This document shows positions 53,137-60,249 of a DNA stretch of 64,000 nt, one piece after another. The stretch is taken from contig NZ_CP039432.1 of NCBI RefSeq assembly GCF_005484805.1, positions 558,001 through 622,000 on the forward strand, given 5' to 3'. The position numbers and the translations under genes are program-made. This stretch comes from Rhodococcus sp. SGAir0479. Its GTDB lineage: Bacteria > Actinomycetota > Actinomycetes > Mycobacteriales > Mycobacteriaceae. Position 1 is the first letter of the stretch. Each line of letters opens with the position of its first letter. Under the pieces are notes generated by a model. The model made no database searches. It was not told the origin of the DNA and saw only the letters and a list, made by a program, of their open reading frames with translations.

Positions 53137-54108
53137 ATGGGAGTGGGTGTGCAGGTGCAGGAGCCGCAGCGTGGAGACGGCGCCGATCAGGCGAGCCTGA
53201 TCGCGCAGCTTCCCCCGTACACCGAACTGCTGTGGCCCACGCTGCAGGCGCTCATCGCACTCGGCGGTTCGGCGTCCAACAACGAACTCGACAGCGCGGT
53301 CGTCGAACGCGAGGGATGGTCACCAGCCGTGCAGGGGATAGTGCACGGCGACGGACCCGGAACCGAGGTCGAGTACCGATTGGCTTGGGCCCGTACATAT
53401 CTCAAAGGGATGGGCCTGCTCGCCAACAGTCGTCGCGCCGTGTGGAGCGTGACCAAGCGGGGCCGGGAGGTGACCGAGAGTGACATTCGGCCGCTGCTGG
53501 CCACCTTCACCGCCGACAAGCGGCGCCAGCGTCTCAATCGCAAGGCCAATTCCCCAGGCGCGCAGGCTCTCCCGTTGGGAGAGACGCACTCGACGCCGGA
53601 GCCCGACAGCGCCTACGGGGAGTCCGGAGACGTCGTCGAGTGGAAAGCCGCGCTGCTCGACGCGATCTTGCGGATGTCGTCCACCGCGTTCGAACGGCTC
53701 ACCCAGCGGTTGCTGCGGGAAGCCGGGTTCTCCACCGCCACGATCACCGGACGGAGTTCCGACGGCGGGATGGACGGTATCGGGATGTGTCAGATCTCGT
53801 TGCTGAGCTTCCCGGTCGCCTTCCAGTGCAAGCGCGTCAACGGCAGTGTGGGTGTCGGGGCGGTGCGCGACCTGCGCGGTGCCATGGCCGGGCGTGGGGA
53901 GAAGGGCCTGCTCATCACGACGGGCACGTTCACCAGCGAGGCGCGCGCCGAGTCCCGCCGCGACGGCGCTCCACCGGTGGACCTCATCGACGGTGACCGG
54001 CTCTGCGAACTCCTCAAGGAACACGCGCTCGGGGTGCGGACGACCACCCGCGTGGTGGAGGACGTGGCGGTGCAGGTCGACTTCTTCGCGGGGCTCGAGT
54101 CCGACTGA
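53137..54108 (+). CDS. mrr: Mrr-family type IV restriction endonuclease
   Basis: A 323-residue Mrr-like nuclease that would cut modified DNA. The N-terminal winged-helix Mrr_N domain (about residues 25-110, with LPPYTELLWPTLQALIALGG) is followed by a linker and the Mrr catalytic domain (about 165-300). Catalytic residues by motif are Asp212 in GGMDGIG and Gln230/Lys232 in FQCKR, with a helix MSSTAFERLTQRLLREAGF before them. No methylase or specificity gene is adjacent. Start ATG 53137; GTG 53149 is an alternative. Confidence 0.88.
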   Translation: MGVGVQVQEPQRGDGADQASLIAQLPPYTELLWPTLQALIALGGSASNNELDSAVVEREGWSPAVQGIVHGDGPGTEVEYRLAWARTYLKGMGLLANSRRAVWSVTKRGREVTESDIRPLLATFTADKRRQRLNRKANSPGAQALPLGETHSTPEPDSAYGESGDVVEWKAALLDAILRMSSTAFERLTQRLLREAGFSTATITGRSSDGGMDGIGMCQISLLSFPVAFQCKRVNGSVGVGAVRDLRGAMAGRGEKGLLITTGTFTSEARAESRRDGAPPVDLIDGDRLCELLKEHALGVRTTTRVVEDVAVQVDFFAGLESD

Positions 54109-54248
54109 TCACCGAAGTTGCCGATGTGACTGACGGAACCAGAGTGGCTGTGGTGGAATAAGCGTCGAATTCAGCAGGGCCCGAGTCGGATCGGACGCGG
54201 GCGTTCAGTGGAGCGAGGCCGGCACCGTCCGGTGAGACGAGGTCAGTC

Positions 54249-54983
54249 GTGCAAGTTTCCAGACGTGGGTTGTTCAAGATCGCTGCCGCCGGCACCGCCG
54301 CGGCGGGACTGGCGGCGGTCGCGGGCCCGTCGACGGCGAACGCCGGGCCGGCAACGCTCGTCGACTTCTCGGCCGGAGTGCCGTCCCCGCTGAGCATCCG
54401 CGCGGCGGGACACGTCGGCGCCATCCGCTACGTCTCCGACCGGCGCCCCGGCGCCGAGTGGATGCTGGGCAAGCCGATGCAGGTCCCCGAGGCCACGGCG
54501 ATGGCGGCGCTCGGCCTCCAGATCGTCTCCTGCTACCAGTTCGGCAAGGGGGAGACCTCCGACTGGCGCGGCGGGTTCGACGCCGGTGTGCGCCACGCGC
54601 AGCGCGGCCGCGACCTGCACCGCGCGGCGGGCGGACCCGACGACGCGCCGATCTACGCTGCCATCGACGACAACCCGTCGGCCTGGGAGTTCGACAACCT
54701 CATCGCCCCGTACCTGCGCGGCTGGGCGAACGTCGTCGGACGCGAGAACGTCGGCGTCTACGCGAACACGCCCACGATCGACCGGTGCCTGCGGGCCGGC
54801 GTCGGTACGTGGTTCTGGCAGCACAACTGGGGAACACCGGCCGGTTACGTGCACCCGGCCGCGCACCTGCACCAGTTCGAGATCGACAAGCGCAAGATCG
54901 ACGGGATCGGCGTCGATCTCAACTCGATCCTCAAGCCTGACTACGGCCAGTGGGCGCTGCGCCGCCCGTTCTTCCTGTCGTAG
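54249..54983 (+). CDS. Tat-exported DUF1906 protein, Rv2525c-like
   Basis: A 244-residue secreted protein. It starts with a Tat signal (SRRGLFKIAAAG... to about residue 33), then a DUF1906 glycoside-hydrolase-like TIM-barrel domain. It agrees along most of its length with recalled M. tuberculosis Rv2525c: GAIRYVSDRRPGAEWMLGKP, IVSCYQFGKG, DAPIYAAIDDNPSAWEF, WQHNWGTPAGY. A role in cell-wall polysaccharide is suggested for the family. The GTG at 54249 is set by the twin-Arg position. Confidence 0.92.
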   Translation: MQVSRRGLFKIAAAGTAAAGLAAVAGPSTANAGPATLVDFSAGVPSPLSIRAAGHVGAIRYVSDRRPGAEWMLGKPMQVPEATAMAALGLQIVSCYQFGKGETSDWRGGFDAGVRHAQRGRDLHRAAGGPDDAPIYAAIDDNPSAWEFDNLIAPYLRGWANVVGRENVGVYANTPTIDRCLRAGVGTWFWQHNWGTPAGYVHPAAHLHQFEIDKRKIDGIGVDLNSILKPDYGQWALRRPFFLS

Positions 54984-55063
54984 CCCGCCGCCGGCATCCA
55001 TCCATCGGTTGATTTTCGATCGACCGGCGGGGTGTACCCCGAACGTAAAGCTAAGGTAAGGGC

Positions 55064-55426
55064 ATGTCTGTCCTCTACAACATCCTCGTCGCCGTGCACC
55101 TGCTGGGCATGGCCGCGATCGTCGGTGGATACCTCTCGGTCCTGAAGGCCCCGCGGGTCAGCGAGGTGATGGTCTGGGGCGCGCGCATCCAGCTGCTGTC
55201 CGGTCTGGTGATCGTCGGCCTCGGTGAGGCCGTCGAGTCGCTCGGCAAGGACTACGACCATGCCAAGATCGGCGTCAAGCTGGTGATCTCGCTCGTCGTC
55301 GTCGCGGTCGCCGAGATCGGCCGGGCCCGTCAGAAGCGAGGCGAGGGCAACCCGAACTTCGCGCACATCGTCGGCATCCTCGCCGTCGTCAACGCGCTCA
55401 TCGCTGTCCTCTGGACGAATTACTGA
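55064..55426 (+). CDS. Small integral membrane protein, 120 residues
   Basis: An actinobacterial membrane protein with about four hydrophobic segments, starting YNILVAVHLLGMAAIVGGY and ending IVGILAVVNALIAVLWTNY. A conserved-looking HLLG and a polar loop ESLGKDYDHAKIGVKL are visible. No enzymatic motif is recognised. The ATG follows AAGGTAAGGG. A perfect 16-bp hairpin ends the gene. Confidence 0.75.
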   Translation: MSVLYNILVAVHLLGMAAIVGGYLSVLKAPRVSEVMVWGARIQLLSGLVIVGLGEAVESLGKDYDHAKIGVKLVISLVVVAVAEIGRARQKRGEGNPNFAHIVGILAVVNALIAVLWTNY

Positions 55427-55440
55427 CGCAGACCGAGGCC

Positions 55441-55476
55441 ACGACGGGCGCCCTCCACGAGGAGGGCGCCCGTCGT
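55441..55476. terminator. Bidirectional hairpin, perfect 16-bp stem
   Basis: Arms 55441-55456 and 55461-55476 around ACGA, between the convergent membrane-protein and SnoaL-like genes. Confidence 0.85.
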
Positions 55477-55492
55477 CGTCCGGAAGGCGGGA

Positions 55493-55993
55493 TCAGCCCG
55501 GGACGCCGGCCATCTTGTCGAGCCACGCTCGGGCGTCGTCGGGCAGCGTGCCCGTCGCGTCCGCGTGCCGGCACCACGTCTTCGCCATCGACAGGAAATT
55601 CATGGGGTTGTACGCGTCCTCCTCGTGCGACCACAGGTTGTCGCCCGCGTAGTGGAGGATCGTGATGTTCGCGGCCCCGTGCTCGGTGCCGTCCCCCGGA
55701 TCCTCCATCGGGTTCTGCACCTCGCAGATCACCCACCCGCGCTCTTCGTCGATCACGTACCAGGAGACCGGGAACTCGGGCATGCGGTTTCCCGGGAACG
55801 CGGTCATGGTGCGCGTGACCCAGCGACGGATGGCCTCCCGCCCCGCGAAACTCCCGAACGCGTGCTCGACGTACGTCGCGTCCTCGGTGAACTGATCGGC
55901 GAAGACGTTCCAGTCACCGGTCTGCGTCGCCCGCACGACGGTCTTCCGGTAGTTCTCGAAGGCGGCCTCGAGCTCGTCGCGGGTCCACACCAT
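55493..55993 (-). CDS. SnoaL/NTF2-like protein
   Basis: A 166-residue protein with the cone-fold signature: helix ELEAAFENYRKTVVRATQTG, FADQFTEDATYVEHAFG and FAGREAIRRWV. It is distantly like the SnoaL-type protein at 41217 but is a single gene here. Possible functions are hydrolase, isomerase or ligand binding; nothing local specifies which. ATG 55993. Confidence 0.8.
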   Translation of the reverse strand: MVWTRDELEAAFENYRKTVVRATQTGDWNVFADQFTEDATYVEHAFGSFAGREAIRRWVTRTMTAFPGNRMPEFPVSWYVIDEERGWVICEVQNPMEDPGDGTEHGAANITILHYAGDNLWSHEEDAYNPMNFLSMAKTWCRHADATGTLPDDARAWLDKMAGVPG

Positions 55994-56101
55994 CGCCTAC
56001 GCTCCTCCTGCTCGGTTGCGGCACCCGCTGCCGGGGCCTCCTGCAACCTAACGCATGGCTGGAACGTGTTTCAGTTCTTTGGTGGGAACGGGGCGAATCC
56101 G

Positions 56102-56344
56102 TCAGGTCCCGTGCAGCTCGGTCCAGGCGCCGAACGGTGGCGGGCCCTCACCCAGCACCTTGAGGGCGTGCGCGGGGGTGCCGGTGGCGGCGTCGTCGTG
56201 CTTGACGTGCATCCACTGGTAGCCGGCCAGGAGGTGTTCCTCGGCCGTCGACTGGTTGACGACCACGTGATCGCCGTTCGGTCTCTGCTCCAGCGACCAC
56301 CCACAGTCGGGTCCCGCCAGCACCCACCACTTCTCTTTGCTCAT
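56102..56344 (-). CDS. Hypothetical protein, 80 residues
   Basis: A small soluble protein, Trp-rich at the start (EKWWVLAGPDCGW), with no recognised family. It has good coding composition and stands alone on the minus strand between the SnoaL-like gene and a possible micro-ORF. Function unknown. Confidence 0.55.
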   Translation of the reverse strand: MSKEKWWVLAGPDCGWSLEQRPNGDHVVVNQSTAEEHLLAGYQWMHVKHDDAATGTPAHALKVLGEGPPPFGAWTELHGT

Positions 56345-56506
56345 GGTCGCGACTCCCGTCTGGAGTGACTACACGATGCACGTCCAACGCTACCGCTCGG
56401 CGGCGGTGAAACAAGTTGGACGGACGACCCGATATGTCGGATGCGGGGCCGGACCGCCGGACCGCTCGGACACCGGTCCGACAGCAGCTACGACTCGGAG
56501 GGTCTC

Positions 56507-56605
56507 GTGGAGTTCCTGATCAACCTCTTCTACTCGCTTCTGGCGAACCTGTACATCGGCTCCTCGGACGGGTCCTCGGGCGGCGGTCAGGTCCAGAACC
56601 CGTAG
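56507..56605 (+). CDS. Possible 32-residue hydrophobic micro-protein
   Basis: GTG at 56507 is preceded by CGGAGGG at good spacing. The short frame encodes an amphipathic or membrane-seeking N-terminal half (EFLINLFYSLLANLYIGSS) and a Gly/Ser tail. A perfect 19-bp hairpin follows 8 bp after the stop, so the unit looks like a complete tiny transcript. Conservation is unknown. Confidence 0.5.
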   Translation: MEFLINLFYSLLANLYIGSSDGSSGGGQVQNP

Positions 56606-56612
56606 TTCTCGA

Positions 56613-56654
56613 CGGCGAAGGCCCGCACCGGATCACCGGTGCGGGCCTTCGCCG
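56613..56654. terminator. Perfect 19-bp hairpin terminator
   Basis: Arms 56613-56631 and 56636-56654 with an ATCA loop. It lies between the micro-ORF (rightward) and the MFS stop at 56675 (leftward), so it probably serves both. Confidence 0.85.
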
Positions 56655-56674
56655 TGTCGGGGGGTGGTCGGTCG

Positions 56675-58108
56675 TCAGCCGTGCCCGGCAGCGCGGCGCG
56701 TCCTCGGGATGAGGAACGCGAACACCAGCGCGACGACCGCGGCGACGATGGCGATGACGAAGGTCGCGCGGAAGGCGTCGTAGGACGGGATGGTGGCCGT
56801 CCCGAGTGTCACGGTCATGCTCGCCAGCACGACGCTGATGACGGCCGCGGCACTCGACGTCCCGATGGAGCGCATGAGCGAGTTCAACCCGTTCGCGGCC
56901 GCCGTCTCGGACACCGGAACGGCGCCGATGATCAGTGCCGGCATGGACGAGTAGCTCAGACCCACGCCCGCGCCGATGACCATGCCGCCGAGCAGGATCA
57001 TCCACACGGTGGACGAGAGGAAGAAGACGAAGAGGTAGCCGAGGCCCACCACGGTGGAGCCCACCATGAGCGTGAAGCGCGGGCCGCGCCACGCCGAGAT
57101 CTTCGCCGACACGGGGGAGAGCGCCATCATCACGAGACCGCCGGGCGCCAGCGCGAGGCCGGCGGAGACCATCGACAGCCCCAGCCCGTACCCGGTGGAT
57201 TCGGGCGCCATGAGCAACTGCGGCAACGTCAACGAGTTGCCGTACATCGAGAAGCCGATGGCGATCGACGCCAGGTTGGTGAACAGCACGTGCGGGCGGG
57301 CCGAGACGCGCAGGTCGACCAGCGGCCGGGCGGTGCGCAACTGGAAGAACCCCCACACCACGAACACGAGCGCGGAGGCCCCCAGCAACCCCAGGGTCAG
57401 GGGATCGCTCCAGCCCCACGTGCCGCCCTTGGTGATCGGCAGCAGAAACAGGATCAGTGCGGCGCTCAGACCCGCGGCGCCGAGGACGTCGAACCGGCCG
57501 GAGGTGCGGACCGGCGATTCGGGGATCACGGCGAACGCGAGCGCGGCGCAGACGAGGCCGAGTCCGGCGGACATCCAGAACAGTACGTGCCAGTCCGCCA
57601 CCTGGGCGACGGCCGCCGCCACCGGCAACCCGACCGCGCCACCGACGCCGAGAGTGGCGCTCACGATCGCCATCGCACCGGCAACCTTCCGGGGCGGCAG
57701 CTCGTCCCGCAGGATGCTGATGCCCAGTGGGATGACACCCACCGACGCGCCCTGCAACGCCCGCCCGACGATCAACGGAATCAACGAATGCGCGAATGCG
57801 CAGACGACGGACCCGGCGACCACCAGGAAGAGGCTGACGACGAGAATGCGCTTCTTGCCGTACATGTCGCCGAGCCGGCCGGCGATCGGGGTGACCACGG
57901 CCGCGGCGAGGAGCGTGGCGGTCACCGCCCAGGACGCGTCGGCGGGTGACGCCGAGATCAGGTGCGGCAACTGCGGAATGATCGGCACCACGAGGGTTTG
58001 CATGAGCGCGACGACGATCCCGCAGAACCCCAGGACTGCGACGATGAGGCCGCCGCCGGAGCCGGAACGCGCGGTCGCCGGCGGCGCGGACGCCACGGGT
58101 GGGGTCAA
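56675..58108 (-). CDS. MFS drug exporter, DHA2 (EmrB/QacA-like)
   Basis: A 477-residue multi-TM exporter, probably 14 segments. It shows motif A (GRLGDMYGKKRIL), motif C-like LGVGGAVGLPVAAAVA, and LGGMVIGAGVGLSYSS. DHA2 proteins pump drugs or dyes with proton exchange. The start is TTG at 58108, supported by GAGGAG six bases upstream and by the lack of an ATG or GTG in frame nearby. It is divergent from a MarR gene with two operators, so induced efflux is likely. Confidence 0.87.
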   Translation of the reverse strand: MTPPVASAPPATARSGSGGGLIVAVLGFCGIVVALMQTLVVPIIPQLPHLISASPADASWAVTATLLAAAVVTPIAGRLGDMYGKKRILVVSLFLVVAGSVVCAFAHSLIPLIVGRALQGASVGVIPLGISILRDELPPRKVAGAMAIVSATLGVGGAVGLPVAAAVAQVADWHVLFWMSAGLGLVCAALAFAVIPESPVRTSGRFDVLGAAGLSAALILFLLPITKGGTWGWSDPLTLGLLGASALVFVVWGFFQLRTARPLVDLRVSARPHVLFTNLASIAIGFSMYGNSLTLPQLLMAPESTGYGLGLSMVSAGLALAPGGLVMMALSPVSAKISAWRGPRFTLMVGSTVVGLGYLFVFFLSSTVWMILLGGMVIGAGVGLSYSSMPALIIGAVPVSETAAANGLNSLMRSIGTSSAAAVISVVLASMTVTLGTATIPSYDAFRATFVIAIVAAVVALVFAFLIPRTRRAAGHG

Positions 58109-58167
58109 CGGAAACTCCTCGAATCAACTGCTACGAAAAAACTTGCAAGATAGCCGAATCGGCAAGA

Positions 58168-58184
58168 GTGTGTAGAGTACACAC
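58168..58184. promoter_or_regulatory. MarR operator 1, GTGTGTA-GAG-TACACAC
   Basis: Perfect 7-bp-arm palindrome between the DHA2 exporter and marR genes, about 50 bp before the MarR ATG. Confidence 0.75.
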
Positions 58185-58186
58185 CG

Positions 58187-58201
58187 TGTGCAGGGTGCAC
58201 A
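58187..58201. promoter_or_regulatory. MarR operator 2, TGTGCA-GGG-TGCACA
   Basis: A second perfect palindrome with the same 3-bp spacer, 18 bp centre to centre from operator 1. The arms share TGTG/CACA. Confidence 0.7.
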
Positions 58202-58233
58202 ATGCGGACAAACCCGGCGACGGTGACGAGAGG

Positions 58234-58707
58234 ATGACGCAGGTGCCCGACGCGGACCGCGTGACGGCGGAGATCGAGTACGAGCTGACGCTGTTGTCGC
58301 GGTACCACACACTCTCCCGGCAGCGCGGCAAGCAGAAGCTCGAACGCTCGGCCTACCTCCTGCTCTCGCGGCTCGAGTTGGAGGCGCCGATGAGTCTCAA
58401 GGAACTGTCGGAGGCGTTCCGGCTCGACATCTCGACGATCAACCGACAGGTCGGGGCGCTCGAGCGCAACGGGTACGTCGAACGGGTGGCCGACCCCGAC
58501 GGCGGCGTCGCTCGCAAGATCCGTCCGACCGAGCTGGGGCTGCACAAGCTGCTCGCCGACCGTGAGACGAACTGCCGCGGTGTCGACAGCGTGCTCACCG
58601 AGTGGTCGGACGAGGACTCGCGCAGTCTGCGGGACATGCTGGTCCGGTTCAACCGCGCCGTCGAGCAGATCGAGGGTCGCCCGTGGCCGCGGCCCGGCGA
58701 GAGCTAG
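58234..58707 (+). CDS. MarR-family regulator
   Basis: A 157-residue MarR protein: the winged helix contains LELEAPMSLKELSEAFRLD, STINRQVGALERNGYVERV and the wing DPDGGVARKIRPTELG. ATG 58234 is preceded by GAGAGG. It probably represses the divergent DHA2 exporter and itself through the twin palindromes upstream. Its stop overlaps the convergent repeat-protein gene by 4 bp. Confidence 0.9.
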   Translation: MTQVPDADRVTAEIEYELTLLSRYHTLSRQRGKQKLERSAYLLLSRLELEAPMSLKELSEAFRLDISTINRQVGALERNGYVERVADPDGGVARKIRPTELGLHKLLADRETNCRGVDSVLTEWSDEDSRSLRDMLVRFNRAVEQIEGRPWPRPGES

Positions 58708-59042
58708 GACTGCACGTGCCCGGTCGGTGAGCCGGCCAGCTCGGGTTCGTCGGCGACGACCACGAGGGACGGGCGCTCGTCCGGGGCGTGGTGCACCGCG
58801 CGCCAGGACAGCAGCGACCACCGGGACAATCCCGACAGAGCGGATCCGATACTCGCGAACGACAGCGAGGACAGCACCGATCCGGCCGACCCGATCGACC
58901 CGACGGACAGGAACGATCCGACGCTGCCGATCGACAAGACCGATCCGACGCTGCCGACGGAGAGGATCGATCCCTCCGAACTGATCGAGAGGATGGATCG
59001 GCGCGATCGCCACGAGCGGATGGACTGGGTGCTCTCGGCCAT
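58704..59042 (-). CDS. Gly-Ser nonapeptide-repeat protein, 112 residues
   Basis: A small protein built mostly from a roughly nine-residue repeat of the form S-(I/V)-G-S-(V/I)-G-S-x-L, for example SVGSVGSVLSIGSVGSFLS. Basic N-terminal residues (IRSWRSRR) precede the repeats, and SRWSLLSWRA follows them. The regular small-hydrophobic pattern resembles glycine-zipper membrane helices or a beta-solenoid; I recall similar hypothetical proteins in other actinobacteria. Function unknown. ATG 59042 has only a weak ribosome site. Confidence 0.7.
   Translation of the reverse strand: MAESTQSIRSWRSRRSILSISSEGSILSVGSVGSVLSIGSVGSFLSVGSIGSAGSVLSSLSFASIGSALSGLSRWSLLSWRAVHHAPDERPSLVVVADEPELAGSPTGHVQS
58855..58990 (-). 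repeat. Roughly 27-bp tandem repeats
   Basis: Imperfect units with recurring GATCCGACGCTGCCGA encode the nonapeptide repeats of the gene at 58704-59042. Confidence 0.65.
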
Positions 59043-59081
59043 GTCTCGGTCTACCACGCCGGCGCGCACTGCGAAGGAAAA

Positions 59082-59106
59082 GGCCCCGCCGCAATGCGGC
59101 GGGGCC
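59082..59106 (-). terminator. Terminator of exported-protein gene
   Basis: Perfect 11-bp stem (59082-59092 with 59096-59106), AAT loop. Read leftward it is followed by TTTTCC, a short U-tract, 25 bp past the stop. Confidence 0.8.
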
Positions 59107-59130
59107 CATCCGTTCGGCGGAGACGCGCGG

Positions 59131-59886
59131 CTACGCGACCGTGAACATGCCGACGGTCGGCAGGAAGTTGCACGTGATGGGGGCCGCGCCGTCGGGTTCG
59201 GTGGTCAACGAGCCCGAGATGACGGCGAGGACACGCCCGGGGCCGGTGTTCGCGATCGCCGACAGGGTGGCCGGGCCGTCCGGGTTGATCCGGGCCTCGG
59301 TGGTGAGGTTCTGGGTCTCGCGGCGGCCGTTGTCGACGTTGATCCACGACACCGTCATGCCCTGGTTCGGTGCCGCCTTCGCGGTGCCGAGCGCGGTGAA
59401 GACGAAGCCGGCCTGACCGGCGGCCGGACCGGGCGGGGGTAGGTGCGCCGGACCGGGGACCGCGAGCGCGGTGCCGACCGAGTCGCTCGACGGCGCGATG
59501 CAGCCCTGACCGACGGTGGGGTAGAGGAACTGCGCGATGACGGGCCCGTCCTGCGGGATCTCGGGACCGCCGCCGCCGCTGCCGTCGAGGAACGTGATGA
59601 CGCGCTCGAGAGTGGACTTGAGCTCCGGCGGCAGGTTGGCGCCCTCGAGCAGGGCACGGGCCTGCGCCAGGAGGTCGGCCTTGGCGTCGACGTCCTGCAG
59701 GTCGGCCGGCGCGGCGGCCGCGCCCAGGATGGCCGGGGCGAGCGATGCCAGCGCATCGATCGGCACGCCTTCGGGGACACCGGGGAGCGTGGGCTGCGCG
59801 GTGGCGGTGGCCGGGACGGCGAGTGCCGCGGCGGCTGCGACCGCGCAGGCAGTGATCGCTCGTCGCATTCCTCGGGTACGAATCAC
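59131..59886 (-). CDS. Exported protein of unknown function, 251 residues
   Basis: A secreted protein with a Sec signal peptide (RRAITACAVAAAAALAVPAT, cleavage near ATAQP). The mature part begins with a helical Ala/Leu-rich region containing LLAQARALLEGANLPPELKS. It ends with a beta-rich domain (QAGFVFTALGTAKAAPNQ, TVSWINVDNG, VLAVISGSLTTE) holding two cysteines that may pair. GTG 59886 or ATG 59868 could be the start. It resembles small conserved exported proteins of mycolate bacteria, without assigned role. Confidence 0.75.
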   Translation of the reverse strand: MIRTRGMRRAITACAVAAAAALAVPATATAQPTLPGVPEGVPIDALASLAPAILGAAAAPADLQDVDAKADLLAQARALLEGANLPPELKSTLERVITFLDGSGGGGPEIPQDGPVIAQFLYPTVGQGCIAPSSDSVGTALAVPGPAHLPPPGPAAGQAGFVFTALGTAKAAPNQGMTVSWINVDNGRRETQNLTTEARINPDGPATLSAIANTGPGRVLAVISGSLTTEPDGAAPITCNFLPTVGMFTVA

Positions 59887-60249
59887 GGTTTCCCCATCCT
59901 TGTCGTTCTGACGACTGCGGTGCAGTGTCGGCGGCCTACCGGGCGGGCCGTCGGCCCGCACGATCGCGGGTCACTCCAGGGCTCGCCCCCGATGTGTACA
60001 GACTCGTCTGTACGACCCATTCGTGACTTGCGTCGCGAGAAGTCTATTCATGCTGTGACTCAACTGCCATCGCCCGGTGACAATAGCCGTTGCCAGTGGG
60101 GAGAATGTGAAGCTTGATGCAACTGTTACGGATGGGGAACTTATTTCCGGCGCCGCACGTGCCGCGTTAGGCTGACGCGACACCTGGTCCTTCCCGCCGC
60201 TGCGCCACACTGGGTGCGTCCAGCCACACGATCAGGGAGAGCGCCAGCA
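59887..60249. other. 363-bp divergent intergenic region
   Basis: Promoter region for the leftward exported protein and for pimE. It contains the 18-bp palindrome at 59996. No supported gene was found; short open frames lack ribosome sites. Confidence 0.5.
59996..60013. promoter_or_regulatory. Palindrome GTACAGAC-TC-GTCTGTAC
   Basis: Perfect 8-bp arms with a 2-bp centre, 110 bp upstream of the exported protein's GTG. It looks like a TetR-type operator, but no regulator gene is adjacent. Confidence 0.6.

Noticed and set aside
59971-60210. 79-codon frame on the minus strand upstream of pimE
   Set aside because: Lies in the divergent promoter region over the 18-bp palindrome, lacks a ribosome site and resembles no family.
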